In this document: positions 37,381 through 46,685 of the stretch, piece after piece
How the letters are laid out: every line of letters begins with the position of its first letter
Numbering within the stretch: the first letter of the stretch is position 1
Source of the DNA: CAWARU01 sp963784575
GTDB lineage: Bacteria > Pseudomonadota > Gammaproteobacteria > UBA6186 > Azoamicaceae
Assembly: GCA_963784575.1 (NCBI GenBank)
Contig: CAWARU010000001.1
Span: forward strand, 2,108,001 to 2,172,000
Reading direction: 5' to 3'
Length of the DNA: 64,000 nucleotides
Translations under genes and position numbers: made by a program
Notes under the pieces: model-generated
Databases searched by the model: none
Seen by the model: only the letters and a program-made list of their open reading frames with translations
Told to the model about the DNA's origin: nothing

Positions 37381-38844
37381 ATGAAACCTACTATACCTCC
37401 TCTATCCGGCACTATATCTAGCACTAACATTATAGAACCTAAAAGTATTAAACTTTCTTCACTATTGATAACTCTCTCTCCCCTGTTATTATTTTTTCTC
37501 ATTTTCATAGGAAGCGGTGTCTATTTGAGCATCAAAGGACATGATTATGCCTTTTATGAAGTCTCTGCTTCTGTTGCCATATTGCCTGCGATCTTGCTCG
37601 CCTTTTGGCTGACTCGGATCCCGTTTAGTAAAAGTTTGACTCTATTTTTAGAGGGAGCCAGAGACAACAACATCATCATTATGTGCCTCATTTATCTTCT
37701 CGCAGGCGCATTCGGATCCGTTTTGCAGGCAATTGGTGGTGTTAATTCTGTCGTAAATCTGGTGATGCACTTTGTGCCTGCAAAAGCTGCTCTACCAGCA
37801 CTCTTTCTCATTTCTGCCGTCATTTCCACAGCCATGGGAACTTCCATGGGCACCATTGCAGCTGTAGGCCCTATTGGGTTTGGCATTGCAAACGCTGCGG
37901 GACTGCCGCTTCCCCTCACCATGGGCGCCATCGTCGGCGGAGCCATGTTTGGCGATAATTTATCGATAATTTCTGATACTTCTATAGCAGCAACTCAAAT
38001 TCATGGCTGTACTGCAATGGAAAAATTTAAGAACAATATCATTGTTGCAGTTCCAACCATGCTTGCTACCTTAGTGATATTGACAATGCTATCTTGGAAT
38101 GCGCCTGCTGCCACTATTCCCTCAGGTGATTATCAGTTAATTCATTGCATTCCCTACCTAGCTGTTTTAGTGCTAGCATTGTCTGGTATTAATGTATTTG
38201 GCGTATTAATGATCGGCATTGTGGTTGCTGGCATCGCAGGCCTTATCAGCGTTCCAGAATATACTCTGTTAAACTTTTCAAAAAATATTTTTGATGGTTA
38301 CAAACATATGACTGAGATCATGATCCTCTCCATTTTAATTGGGGGGCTCGGCGCACTTATTAGCTACAAGGGTGGATTCACACAAATTGCAAAAGTTGTG
38401 ACAAACTTGATTCCTAAAAACAAGCCTCACGCTGCAAACAGCTCCGATCTGCTTGAAAACCAGGAGAGCCAAAAACACCCCCGTAGTGCGATGGCAGCGA
38501 TTGGAGCAATTGTGGGACTCACAGATATTTGTACAGCTAATAATACCGTATCTATCATTCTATCTGGTGATTCCACTCGAGAGATTGCAAAACAGGAAAA
38601 TCTGAGCCCTACAGATACTGCCACGATAACCGATCTCTTTTCCTGCGTGGTCCAGGGCTTAATCCCTTACGGAGCACAAATTTTAATGGCTGGAGCCTTG
38701 GCTGGAATTTCACCGATCAGTATTGTGCCTCATGTTCATTATTGTTATCTTTTATGTTTGGCAGGCGCGGTTGCAATATTTCTGCAAAAGCCCAAGTCAA
38801 GGATAAGTAGTTACCCCGAAATTATTGAAGCCACAGAGAAGTAA
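37381..38844 (+). CDS. NhaC-family Na+/H+ antiporter
   Basis: 487 residues with about 11-12 hydrophobic segments. Family marks include STAMGTSMGTIAAVGPIG and GAMFGDNLSIISDTSIAATQIHG, the conserved Asp-Asn / Ser-Asp-Thr region of NhaC-type antiporters, and DICTANNTVSIIL in the second half. It probably exports Na+ (or exchanges small acids, as MleN does) for protons across the inner membrane. The 3' end is followed after 13 bases by trhO. Related DUF-type transporters cannot be fully excluded. Confidence 0.85.
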   Translation: MKPTIPPLSGTISSTNIIEPKSIKLSSLLITLSPLLLFFLIFIGSGVYLSIKGHDYAFYEVSASVAILPAILLAFWLTRIPFSKSLTLFLEGARDNNIIIMCLIYLLAGAFGSVLQAIGGVNSVVNLVMHFVPAKAALPALFLISAVISTAMGTSMGTIAAVGPIGFGIANAAGLPLPLTMGAIVGGAMFGDNLSIISDTSIAATQIHGCTAMEKFKNNIIVAVPTMLATLVILTMLSWNAPAATIPSGDYQLIHCIPYLAVLVLALSGINVFGVLMIGIVVAGIAGLISVPEYTLLNFSKNIFDGYKHMTEIMILSILIGGLGALISYKGGFTQIAKVVTNLIPKNKPHAANSSDLLENQESQKHPRSAMAAIGAIVGLTDICTANNTVSIILSGDSTREIAKQENLSPTDTATITDLFSCVVQGLIPYGAQILMAGALAGISPISIVPHVHYCYLLCLAGAVAIFLQKPKSRISSYPEIIEATEK

Positions 38845-38857
38845 TAGGATACAAAGT

Positions 38858-39568
38858 ATGCTTAAATATACTGTTGCGACATTCTACAAATTTGTAAATT
38901 TGTCTGAAATTGAATTGTCAGAATTGAAATCATCACTTCGGCAATCCTGTAGTGAAAAAGGAATATTGGGCACAATTTTACTCGCAACAGAGGGTATCAA
39001 CAGTACGATTTCAGGGTTCGATACAGCCATTCAACTTTTCTTTCAAGAATTGCGTTCGAACCCTAAATTTGCCAACATTGCACCTAAATTTACGCAGAGT
39101 GCATTTATTCCCTTTAAAAAGTTGAAAATTACGCGCAAAAAGGAAATAGTGACTTTCAAAGTGGATGGAATCAATCCCTCGCAAAAAATGGGCATTGAGG
39201 TCGATGCATCCCAATGGAATGAAATCATCTCCGATCCTAATACCTTTTTGATCGATACGAGAAATAACTTTGAATTTGAACAAGGAACCTTCAAGGGCGC
39301 ACAAAATCCCAATACACGAAAATTCAGCGATTTTCCAAATTTTGTCAAAAACACTCTTGATCCAAAGAAACACCAGAAAATTGCGATGTTTTGTACTGGC
39401 GGTATTCGCTGTGAAAAAGCATCCGCTTATCTTCTGCAGCAAGGCTTTGAAACTGTTTATCAGTTGAAGGGCGGCATCCTCAAATACCTGGAGCATGAAA
39501 AAACCCTTTCAGATAATAGCCTCTGGGAAGGCAAGTGCTTTGTTTTTGATGACCGAATAGTGTTGTAA
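38858..39568 (+). CDS. trhO: tRNA uridine 5-hydroxylase TrhO (rhodanese-related)
   Basis: 236 residues. An N-terminal acylphosphatase-like domain (YTVATFYKFVNL ... ATEGINSTISG) precedes a rhodanese domain (about 115-215) with the active-site loop FCTGGIRCEKAS. TrhO (YceA) makes 5-hydroxyuridine at position 34 of tRNA with O2. The ATG at 38858 aligns with the family; an upstream in-frame TTG at 38825 would run into the antiporter gene. The family's C-terminal Cys-rich zinc region is absent here, giving the short form that ends EGKCFVFDDRIVL. Confidence 0.92.
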   Translation: MLKYTVATFYKFVNLSEIELSELKSSLRQSCSEKGILGTILLATEGINSTISGFDTAIQLFFQELRSNPKFANIAPKFTQSAFIPFKKLKITRKKEIVTFKVDGINPSQKMGIEVDASQWNEIISDPNTFLIDTRNNFEFEQGTFKGAQNPNTRKFSDFPNFVKNTLDPKKHQKIAMFCTGGIRCEKASAYLLQQGFETVYQLKGGILKYLEHEKTLSDNSLWEGKCFVFDDRIVL

Positions 39569-39578
39569 GTGAGTGTAA

Positions 39579-39596
39579 GGGGTCAGATCTGACCCC
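39579..39596. repeat. Perfect palindrome between convergent genes
   Basis: GGGGTCAGATCTGACCCC, an 18-base perfect palindrome, lies in the 33 bases between trhO and the convergent F-box-like gene. The GGGGTCAG half is repeated in the longer hairpin at 40839-40902. It may serve as part of a bidirectional terminator or be a REP-like element. Confidence 0.6.
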
Positions 39597-39601
39597 AACG
39601 T

Positions 39602-40663
39602 TTACTGCCTGCGTTTCTCCGCTTTTGCAATTTGAAGAAAACCACTGGGACTTTTATGCCGAAATTCAAAAAAGTCGTTGGATGGCGAATAAGCGACAGA
39701 TTCTTCTACGGGAGGAATCGAGGTTAGTGGGGTACAATCATTAAAAAAAGCAACACTCTTTCCTATATAATCACCAACCAAATCTGTAATATTCTTCCTA
39801 CTTTCAAAGAGAGGCAATAAACAGTTTGTAACTTTTTTTAACATCCTTGGTTTATCTATCATCGCCTTTTCAGCTTGAACGAGCGCTTGGATATGTGGCG
39901 CAACTGAAGGTTCCTCCCACCAATTTCCTCCTACTAATTCAGGTGGAATGGGTTCACGCTCAGCCCAATCGACTCCGCACATACCTTCCCAATCATGCCC
40001 TCTTGGGATTAATAATAAATCATCACAATTGCTGTTATAAGTACACCAACGTAGTTCCCGAACTTCTCTAGTTTCTTTGGCTTGCTTAGATTCCTCCTCC
40101 CTTTGAACCACGACAAGTTTCTTATATAAAACAACAATGGTAGATTGATTAAATGAGGGTTTCTTTTTATCCACATAATTAAGTCTTAATACAATAGCCG
40201 GATCTTGAGATTCTGAAAAATGTCCAATGACTATTGAAGCAGAATGTGTCATATTCATGAGAGACTCATAACGAGGCCGAGCCGAAATCCCCTCAAAGTC
40301 TTGGTGAACCGCACGAGTTAGCCTTGGCAGCGTAAACCAATTTATAATGAATTCAGGGAAGTGTTTTTTAATATACTGTGCGGCTTTGTAAGTTTCTTTA
40401 CCCTTTCCTTGCTTAGCATTCATCATTAAGCGAAGACAGAAATGATTCCAAAGCAATTCATCATCAACTGAACGCAAAGCTTTATTGGTAAGTGACAATG
40501 CAATGAGATCTTGATGAGCTAAAAAAAGACAGGTCATGCCTATTAGATCACCAGGCAATTCTTGACCCGCAAGAACTAAGCCTTGAAAAGGAGCGACATC
40601 TTCAACCGCATTCGCTTTTATTTCACTAAACAATTTTTTAATATCTGAATTTTTTACGGACAT
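39602..40663 (-). CDS. F-box-like protein, candidate effector
   Basis: 353 residues, no signal peptide. Residues about 33-75 read LPGDLIGMTCLFLAHQDLIA, then LSLTNKALRS and LLWNHFC, which follows the F-box pattern (LP..L...I..FL...DL..L..V.K..R.....LW..LC). F-box domains bind SKP1 and bring substrates to eukaryotic SCF ubiquitin ligases; bacterial F-box proteins are typically translocated effectors, as in Legionella and plant pathogens. The remainder (about 80-353) is an unrecognised substrate-binding candidate region with no repeats. The gene stands alone and converges on trhO. Confidence 0.7.
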   Translation of the reverse strand: MSVKNSDIKKLFSEIKANAVEDVAPFQGLVLAGQELPGDLIGMTCLFLAHQDLIALSLTNKALRSVDDELLWNHFCLRLMMNAKQGKGKETYKAAQYIKKHFPEFIINWFTLPRLTRAVHQDFEGISARPRYESLMNMTHSASIVIGHFSESQDPAIVLRLNYVDKKKPSFNQSTIVVLYKKLVVVQREEESKQAKETREVRELRWCTYNSNCDDLLLIPRGHDWEGMCGVDWAEREPIPPELVGGNWWEEPSVAPHIQALVQAEKAMIDKPRMLKKVTNCLLPLFESRKNITDLVGDYIGKSVAFFNDCTPLTSIPPVEESVAYSPSNDFFEFRHKSPSGFLQIAKAEKRRQ

Positions 40664-40838
40664 GGTGATAAGCTCCTAATAACGTATAAATAGATCAAAT
40701 AAAAAAATTATGAATTTAATATCTGTAAATGCACTTAAATTATGTAAGCGTTATATAATATAATCCGACAGTATACATTGGTAGATAGGGTGAGTCCAGA
40801 AGAAAGGTGAAGGGTAAGTTCTAGAAAAATGGGTCAGA

Positions 40839-40911
40839 AAAGGGGTCAGGTTCAAACAGTCAACAAGGTCGTACTTGTTGATTGTTTGGACCTGACCCCT
40901 TTCTTTTTTTT
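40839..40911. terminator. Long hairpin, likely terminator
   Basis: GGGGTCAGGT...CAACAAG pairs with CTTGTTG...ACCTGACCCC over about 28 bases with small mismatches, and is flanked by T8 on the plus strand and TTTTC on the minus strand. It sits just beyond the stop of the small exported protein gene on the minus strand and can end that transcript. It shares GGGGTCAG with the palindrome at 39579. Confidence 0.65.
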
Positions 40912-41228
40912 TATTGTGGATTTATTACGAAATAAGTAGAGGGCCAGCAATTGGTAGACGTTGTAACACCATTGCTTTGGATCTGAACTACGGTTGGTGT
41001 TACAGATGATAAATCAGAAATAGGTTGTGTAGAACAAACATATTGAGTGTTATCCAAGGTGTAATAATAGTACGGAACTGTTGCCCCTGCTGGTACTACA
41101 TAAGTGCCATTGACAGTTTCTAAGGGAACTGGCGTCTGTTTAATTGTGTAAACTACTGTGTCTGCAACTACTGGCATTGCAATCGCTAAAAGTGCAACAG
41201 CCATTGTTTTTAACATTGAATTCTTCAT
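40911..41228 (-). CDS. Small exported protein of unknown function
   Basis: 105 residues from the ATG at 41228, which has a strong GGAGG six bases upstream; an upstream in-frame ATG (41261) lacks one. The N-terminus is a signal peptide (MKNSMLKTMAVALLAIAMPVVA, cleavage before DTVVY). The mature part is Thr/Val/Tyr-rich beta-like sequence with two cysteines (VCSTQP and STNCWP) that could form a disulfide in the periplasm. No family recognised. Confidence 0.7.
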   Translation of the reverse strand: MKNSMLKTMAVALLAIAMPVVADTVVYTIKQTPVPLETVNGTYVVPAGATVPYYYYTLDNTQYVCSTQPISDLSSVTPTVVQIQSNGVTTSTNCWPSTYFVINPQ

Positions 41229-41403
41229 TGTAATCCTCCAATCTGATGAGAAATCATACATGTATTCATATTAAGAATAGTATAAAGATATCAAAATATG
41301 CCCCAATGAATAGAATGTGTCTGGTTTATTTTCATAGTATGTCAAATTGAATCGTTATTTTCTTACTACTTGTTCAACTTGCCTATTACAATATGGATGG
41401 TTC

Positions 41404-41955
41404 TTAGGGGTAATAAATCTTTATAGGTCTTTTAGTTCTATCCACAACCGCAAATGAGGTTAATTGGTGTTCGTGTAGGGCAGTTTTACTCATGATATCA
41501 AGCACTTTAATCCCTCGAACCACTTCTGCATCTGCCACGAGACTCCGATGACATCGCCATGGTAATGCTTCTGCACACATGATGACTATGTTTCGATGCT
41601 TTGTGTCAGTGTTGCAATGCGTTTCTTTCATGAACGCATTCAATTTCTTAAGCCCATCGAAAAATTGCCGTGTCTGCATGTAATCCGCATATCCTCGAAA
41701 GCTTTTGTTTTTCCACGCCATATTGATAGAATCTTTAGTGGTGTGCCTGAGCCCTCCCAATTCTACAAGATGATGATAGCGAATTTTTCTTTTTTTTAAT
41801 GCTGCCTTTAATTCATCCTTATTAAACCAAGGTACATGTCGAGACCGCGGAATAGTTCGTATATCAATAAGCTGACCGATTTCATACGCCTGCAGAATAT
41901 CCAGAAATTCTTGCAAGGGATGATTGGAATGTCCGATGGTATACAGTATTTTCAT
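41404..41955 (-). CDS. DUF488-family protein
   Basis: 183 residues. It begins ILYTIGHSNHPLQEFLDIL and continues LIDIRTIPRSRHVPWFNKD, the classic DUF488 start; further on come LVELGGLR, FRGYADYM and the CAEALPWRCHRSLVAD motif with a conserved Cys and His-Arg. DUF488 proteins are widespread cytoplasmic proteins of uncertain activity. Divergent from comM with about 96 bases between the starts. Confidence 0.88.
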   Translation of the reverse strand: MKILYTIGHSNHPLQEFLDILQAYEIGQLIDIRTIPRSRHVPWFNKDELKAALKKRKIRYHHLVELGGLRHTTKDSINMAWKNKSFRGYADYMQTRQFFDGLKKLNAFMKETHCNTDTKHRNIVIMCAEALPWRCHRSLVADAEVVRGIKVLDIMSKTALHEHQLTSFAVVDRTKRPIKIYYP

Positions 41956-42051
41956 AGCATCAATCGGTTAAATGGCGGATTGAAGGATTTCTTTAAAATT
42001 ATAGATAATTATAGCTATATTTTTTCGTCTAACATTATTTCAGGTCCGTTC

Positions 42052-43569
42052 ATGACACTTGCTGTTGTTTATAGTAGAGCGCAAGTTGGTATTAAAGCAC
42101 CGCTTGTCACGGTAGAAGCGCATCTGTCGGGAGGTTTACCAGGTTTTTCAATTGTTGGATTACCTGAAACTGCAGTGAAAGAAAGCAAAGAGCGGGTTCG
42201 ATCAGCACTCATCAATAGCCAATTCGAATTTCCGGCACGCCGAATTATTATTAACCTCGCACCAGCAGATCTCCCTAAAGAAGGAGGCCGCTTTGATTTT
42301 CCGATTGCTTTGGGAATTTTAGCAGCCTCGGGACAAATCCCAGCAAATGCTTTACTGCCATATGAATTTGTGGGGGAACTTGCACTTTCCGGAGAGTTGA
42401 GACCCATCCAGGGTACTTTACCTGTTGCTCTTGCAGCACGTGAGATGGGTCGTGCTCTGATGCTGCCTTACCTGAATGCAGAAGAAGCCGCTCTCCCAAA
42501 TGATAACATCGTCTACCCAGTCAAACATTTGTTAGAAGTATTTGAACATCTTAATGATAAAAATCAGCTGGAGCCCTATAAAAATTGCAAATTATCACAA
42601 TCCGCCTATTCATTTCCATCTCTCGATATTTCTGAAGTACAAGGCCATTTGCATGCTAAGCGGGCCCTGGAAATTGCTGCCGCTGGCGGTCACAGTATGC
42701 TCATGGTGGGCCCGCCTGGCACGGGTAAAACCATGATTGCTTCTCGTTTGCCTGGTATCATGCCTGAACTTTCCATTAACGAGGCCTTGGAAGTTATCGC
42801 TGTGCATTCCCTGGTTAAAAACTGCAGTGAATCGATCGAATGGGGCAGGCGGCCGTTCCGTACCCCGCACCATACAGCATCAAGCGTTGCTTTGGTCGGT
42901 GGCGGTTCCAGTCCAAAACCGGGCGAAATTTCTCTAGCCCATAATGGCGTATTATTTCTCGATGAATTGCCTGAATTTGATCGCAGAGTCCTTGAAGTGC
43001 TGCGTGAGCCTTTGGAATCAGGCAGTATTTTGATTTCTAGAGCCACTCGAAAAGTAGAGTTTCCGGCACGGTTTCAATTGATTGCCGCAATGAATCCTTG
43101 TCCTTGCGGCTATTTAGGTTCTAAGAAAGGCTGCCGTTGCACCCAAGAACAAATTCAGCGTTATCGGAATCGGATTTCCGGTCCATTATTAGATCGCATC
43201 GATATGCATATTGAAATGACAGCGTTATCCCCAGAAATTATCATGAGACGTGGAGAAATGCCTACTCAGTCGAGCCAAAATATTCGTGAAAATGTGGCTC
43301 GAGCCATCGTATTACAGCGAGCGCGTACCAAGAATTTAAATGCCAGGCTTTCTACGATGGAGATACAGCAATTTTGTGACTTGTCAAAAGAAACACAAAG
43401 TATACTGCATCGCACCATGGAAAAATTGGGGCTGAGTGCGCGGGCTTATCATCGAGTACTGCGCGTAGCAAGAACCATCAGTGATTTATCCGGATCTGAA
43501 AAAATTCAAACTGATCATGTTTTGGAGGCTATTTCCTTCCGAAAATTGGATAGAGTCATTTCTGAATGA
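42052..43569 (+). CDS. comM: ComM/YifB AAA+ ATPase
   Basis: 505 residues from the ATG at 42052 (TLAVVYSRAQVGIKAPLV, the family start); an earlier in-frame start would overlap the DUF488 gene and adds unrelated residues. An N-terminal Lon-like domain (SGGLPGFSIVGLPE, KEGGRFDFPIALGI) precedes the AAA+ module with Walker A GPPGTGKTM, Walker B LFLDELPEF, sensor MNPCPCGYLG and Arg finger region LLDRIDMHIE. ComM is a hexameric helicase that extends branch migration during natural transformation; it is often labelled as a Mg-chelatase. pilT/pilU in this window would fit with DNA uptake. Confidence 0.94.
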   Translation: MTLAVVYSRAQVGIKAPLVTVEAHLSGGLPGFSIVGLPETAVKESKERVRSALINSQFEFPARRIIINLAPADLPKEGGRFDFPIALGILAASGQIPANALLPYEFVGELALSGELRPIQGTLPVALAAREMGRALMLPYLNAEEAALPNDNIVYPVKHLLEVFEHLNDKNQLEPYKNCKLSQSAYSFPSLDISEVQGHLHAKRALEIAAAGGHSMLMVGPPGTGKTMIASRLPGIMPELSINEALEVIAVHSLVKNCSESIEWGRRPFRTPHHTASSVALVGGGSSPKPGEISLAHNGVLFLDELPEFDRRVLEVLREPLESGSILISRATRKVEFPARFQLIAAMNPCPCGYLGSKKGCRCTQEQIQRYRNRISGPLLDRIDMHIEMTALSPEIIMRRGEMPTQSSQNIRENVARAIVLQRARTKNLNARLSTMEIQQFCDLSKETQSILHRTMEKLGLSARAYHRVLRVARTISDLSGSEKIQTDHVLEAISFRKLDRVISE

Positions 43570-43605
43570 ATATGTCTGATGAATATGCGAAGAAAATCAA
43601 ATCCA

Positions 43606-44067
43606 TTATTTTGAATGTGAAGTCATGTAATCTACGGCCTTCTTGATCTCCTCATCGCTGCAATTCGAGCAGCCACCCTTTGGAGGCATGGCCTTGTAGC
43701 CATGTAAAGCGCGTTGATATACAGTATCCATACCCTCTTTGATCCTGGGTGCCCAATCCTCTTTGTTACCAAATTTTGGAGCTCCCGCAAGACCGGTTGC
43801 ATGGCACATTTTACAAGTTTCTTCGTATCGTTTTTGCCCAATATCAGTGATGTTGCTTGTTTGTGCTGCAACTTTCGGCGCCCCCCCGATTACCGTCACT
43901 TCACCTGCGGGTTTTAATCGTTCAATAATTTTGTCTTCTTGTAAAGAACCTGAAAGATCAGCAAAAGATGACAGCGCAGTGACTGCCATAACTCCTGCAA
44001 GCAACATGCTTGGAATTACCCAAGAACATTTACTGGACTTTGTATCTGGAAACTTATAAAATTTCAA
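43606..44067 (-). CDS. Cytochrome c5-type monohaem protein
   Basis: 153 residues. An N-terminal hydrophobic segment (about 18-38) acts as signal or anchor. The haem site is CKMCH, followed by GAPKFGNKEDWAPRI, the axial Met in KAMPPKGG and the c5-typical second Cys pair CSNCS near the end. Periplasmic electron carrier of the c5 group found in gammaproteobacteria. Divergent from the sua5-like gene with 41 bases between the starts. Confidence 0.9.
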   Translation of the reverse strand: MKFYKFPDTKSSKCSWVIPSMLLAGVMAVTALSSFADLSGSLQEDKIIERLKPAGEVTVIGGAPKVAAQTSNITDIGQKRYEETCKMCHATGLAGAPKFGNKEDWAPRIKEGMDTVYQRALHGYKAMPPKGGCSNCSDEEIKKAVDYMTSHSK

Positions 44068-44108
44068 TTAAATATTACCTTTAAACCATACCTTTAGTAT
44101 AAATTTTT

Positions 44109-45284
44109 ATGGCTAAAAATCCATCCACCACAAACCAACCAGTCTCAAAATCAAATGGGAAAGCGGCGCATCCCATTCATGAAAAAATTGGTTCTGATGT
44201 TACCTATGCAGCCCATCTTATTAAAGAAGGCAAGCTTGTTGCCATCCCTACTGAAACTGTCTATGGTTTGGCGGCAGATGCTAAAAACCCAAATGCAATT
44301 GCAAAGGTATTTGAAGTAAAGGGTAGGCCCCCAAGCAACCCTTTGATTATACACCTATCTTCTTATATCGCAATCTCCGACTGGGCGATAGACATCCCTA
44401 AAGAAGCTTTCCAACTTGCTGAATGCTTTTGGCCAGGACCCTTAACACTCGTTCTGAATAGACATCCGGAAGTTCCCAAAATTGTCACTGCAAACCAAGA
44501 AACCGTGGCTCTTCGAGTTCCGAACCATAAAATTACTTTGGAGTTATTGCGAGAATTCAAAGGGGGGTTGGCGGCGCCTTCTGCCAACCGTTCAGGACGT
44601 ATTAGCCCTACCCAGTCCAGCCATGTGCAAGAAGATCTGGGGGATGCTGTAGAGTACATATTGGAAGGAGGCCGTTGTGAGCTTGGGATTGAATCAACCA
44701 TCCTTTATCTTCCCCAAAATGTGAGCGACAAAAATCCCGCTAGAATTTTACGTCATGGCAGTATTGATGCACAGGAAATTGCGTCAGCGTTAGGGAAGAA
44801 TATTTTTGGCCGTGATGAATCAAATAATGTTAATTTTAATGTTAATGCTAACGTTATGGTCTCCAGTCCCCATACCAAAGAAACCATTCGCACACCAGGT
44901 TCTGATTTGAGCCACTATGCACCGCATCATCCGCTTTACCTCTTATCTAGAGAGGATTTATATAAGCAGCTTAAAAATAAGCAAGATAAAAAGGAGCATA
45001 AACTTAATAACGCTCATGAAAATAATATTAATAATAAAAAAATCGCTATTTTATGTTTCCAGGAAAATGATGAGAATTTTCAGAATGTAATGAAAGCTTT
45101 ATCCCCTCAAGTTGCTCTTTGCTTACAAATAGATCGGGATCCCAAGCAATATGCCCGGGACTTATATAGCAATTTACGAAAATTAGATGCAGCAACGGAA
45201 ACCTATATCTTGGTGGAAAAGCCCCCCTTGCATGAAACGTGGCTTGCAGTATTGGATCGTTTGCAACGGGCAGCTACGAAATAA
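44109..45284 (+). CDS. Threonylcarbamoyl-AMP synthase, long (Sua5) form
   Basis: 391 residues. First step of tRNA t6A37 synthesis: makes threonylcarbamoyl-AMP from Thr, bicarbonate and ATP. The YrdC domain (about 30-230) has PTETVYGLAADA, KGRPPSNPL, LRVPNH and the SAN motif in APSANRSG. A linker with TPGSDLSHYAPHHPL leads into the C-terminal Sua5 domain (about 275-391), missing in short TsaC enzymes. An Asn/Val-rich low-complexity stretch (about 240-255) and a Lys/Asn-rich one (about 290-315) interrupt the linker and Sua5 domain. Long Sua5 forms replace TsaC in many bacteria. Confidence 0.92.
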   Translation: MAKNPSTTNQPVSKSNGKAAHPIHEKIGSDVTYAAHLIKEGKLVAIPTETVYGLAADAKNPNAIAKVFEVKGRPPSNPLIIHLSSYIAISDWAIDIPKEAFQLAECFWPGPLTLVLNRHPEVPKIVTANQETVALRVPNHKITLELLREFKGGLAAPSANRSGRISPTQSSHVQEDLGDAVEYILEGGRCELGIESTILYLPQNVSDKNPARILRHGSIDAQEIASALGKNIFGRDESNNVNFNVNANVMVSSPHTKETIRTPGSDLSHYAPHHPLYLLSREDLYKQLKNKQDKKEHKLNNAHENNINNKKIAILCFQENDENFQNVMKALSPQVALCLQIDRDPKQYARDLYSNLRKLDAATETYILVEKPPLHETWLAVLDRLQRAATK

Positions 45285-45320
45285 CTTTATTGAAAATGTT
45301 AAGGCATAAAAGATTAGGTG

Positions 45321-45456
45321 TGGAAAAACGTCCAGATTTTAGGCAAGGTCGCTTTAAAAAATTAACAAAATAGCGGAGTTTACAAATAGTAAATGAGCAA
45401 ATTTTGTTAATTTTTTAAAGCGAGATTGCCAAAAGATGGGCGTTCAAGGGCAGTGC
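45321..45456 (+). repeat. Modular hairpin repeat, copy C
   Basis: Right part as in copy B: a perfect 23-base inverted repeat (arms 45349-45371 and 45401-45423) with the identical 29-base loop, then the right end AGATGGGCGTTC...GGGCAGTGC. The left end is truncated or diverged (ATTTTAGGCAAGG remains). Compared with copy B, arm positions 5 (G to T) and 13 (T to A) changed together with their partners. It lies between the convergent sua5-like and ddl genes. Confidence 0.85.
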
Positions 45457-45461
45457 TTGGA

Positions 45462-46574
45462 CTACGCCTTCTCACTCTTAAAATTGGTTTGCAACTTCTG
45501 TTCCGCCTCAAATCTTTTTATGGCAAGTTCTATCAATTTATCGATGAGTTCAGAGTAGGGCAGGCCGCTTGCAGCCCATAATTTGGGATACATGCTGATT
45601 TGGGTAAAACCTGGGATGGTGTTTAATTCATTCAGTATCACTGAACCATCCTTTTTAAGAAACATGTCTACTCGCGCCATGCCTTCACAGCACAAAGCTT
45701 TGTAAGCTTTTTTAGCCAGTTCTTGTATGGCTTTGCATTCTGCCTCAGTGACTTTGGCAGGAATTTCAAATAAGGCGCCATTTTCATCCAAATATTTTGC
45801 TTCATAGGAATAGAATTCATGTTGCGGAATGAGTTCGCCTGGCAGTGAAGCGATGGGGTGTTCATTTCCTAAAACAGAACATTCTATCTCGCGGCCCTCG
45901 ATAAATTCTTCAATCAAAATCTTGCGATCGTATTGAAAGGCGTGCTCAATTTTAGCTTGAAATTCTGCTTTATTTTTCACTTTCGACACGCCAACAGAAG
46001 ATCCTAGGTTTGCGGGTTTGATGAAGAATGGAAGACCAAGTTTAGCTTCGATGTCTTCAAATTGAATGGTACCGTCATGTCGATGAAAAACCATAAATTT
46101 TGCGGAAGGAATGTTGGCATCTCGAAACAGCCTTTTCATGACATCTTTATCCATTGCTACGGCTGAGGCCAGCACAGAAGCGCCCACAAAGGGAATGTTA
46201 GCTAATTTTAACAAGCCTTGAATGGTGCCATCTTCACCGTAAGTACCATGCAATACGGGAAAAATGACATCGATGCCGCAATCCAGTGGACGTCCTTTTA
46301 AACTGACCAAGGGGTTGCCATTTTCTTTCGCCACCATGGTGACATGTTCATCCGCTGCTTTAAGCTCGATGATGTTGGCATCCTTTGCATTTAATAAGCA
46401 GAGATTCATATCTTTTTGTAAATACCATTCGCCGGATTTATTAATACCGATTAATACAACTTCATATTTATTTTTATCAATGGCATCTACCACACTTTTT
46501 GCGGAAAGGAGCGACACTTCATGCTCTGCAGAACGTCCCCCAAATAGAATTCCTACGCGTATTTTTTTGCTCAC
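45462..46574 (-). CDS. ddl: D-alanine--D-alanine ligase
   Basis: ATP-grasp enzyme that makes the D-Ala-D-Ala dipeptide for peptidoglycan. 370 residues, the DdlA-like longer form. Motifs: GGRSAEHEVSLLSAK, HGTYGEDGTIQG, KPANLGSSVGVSK, EEFIEGREIECSVLG and NTIPGFTQISMYPKLW. The Tyr/Ser loop typical for D-Ala specificity seems intact. Divergent from the D-Ala-D-Ala dipeptidase gene, whose product hydrolyses the same dipeptide. Confidence 0.95.
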   Translation of the reverse strand: MSKKIRVGILFGGRSAEHEVSLLSAKSVVDAIDKNKYEVVLIGINKSGEWYLQKDMNLCLLNAKDANIIELKAADEHVTMVAKENGNPLVSLKGRPLDCGIDVIFPVLHGTYGEDGTIQGLLKLANIPFVGASVLASAVAMDKDVMKRLFRDANIPSAKFMVFHRHDGTIQFEDIEAKLGLPFFIKPANLGSSVGVSKVKNKAEFQAKIEHAFQYDRKILIEEFIEGREIECSVLGNEHPIASLPGELIPQHEFYSYEAKYLDENGALFEIPAKVTEAECKAIQELAKKAYKALCCEGMARVDMFLKKDGSVILNELNTIPGFTQISMYPKLWAASGLPYSELIDKLIELAIKRFEAEQKLQTNFKSEKA

Positions 46575-46685
46575 AGTTAGTCACCTTAAGTAAAGCTTTA
46601 AACTTCTTTGCTTCAATTATTAAATACTATCATAATAATTAATTTAGCACTTATCAAAAATTTACAAGTGTTGTTGGAGCCCCTT

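Noticed and set aside
41836..42051. N-terminal extension of ComM from an earlier start
   Set aside because: It overlaps the DUF488 gene antisense and has no resemblance to ComM; the family starts at the ATG at 42052.
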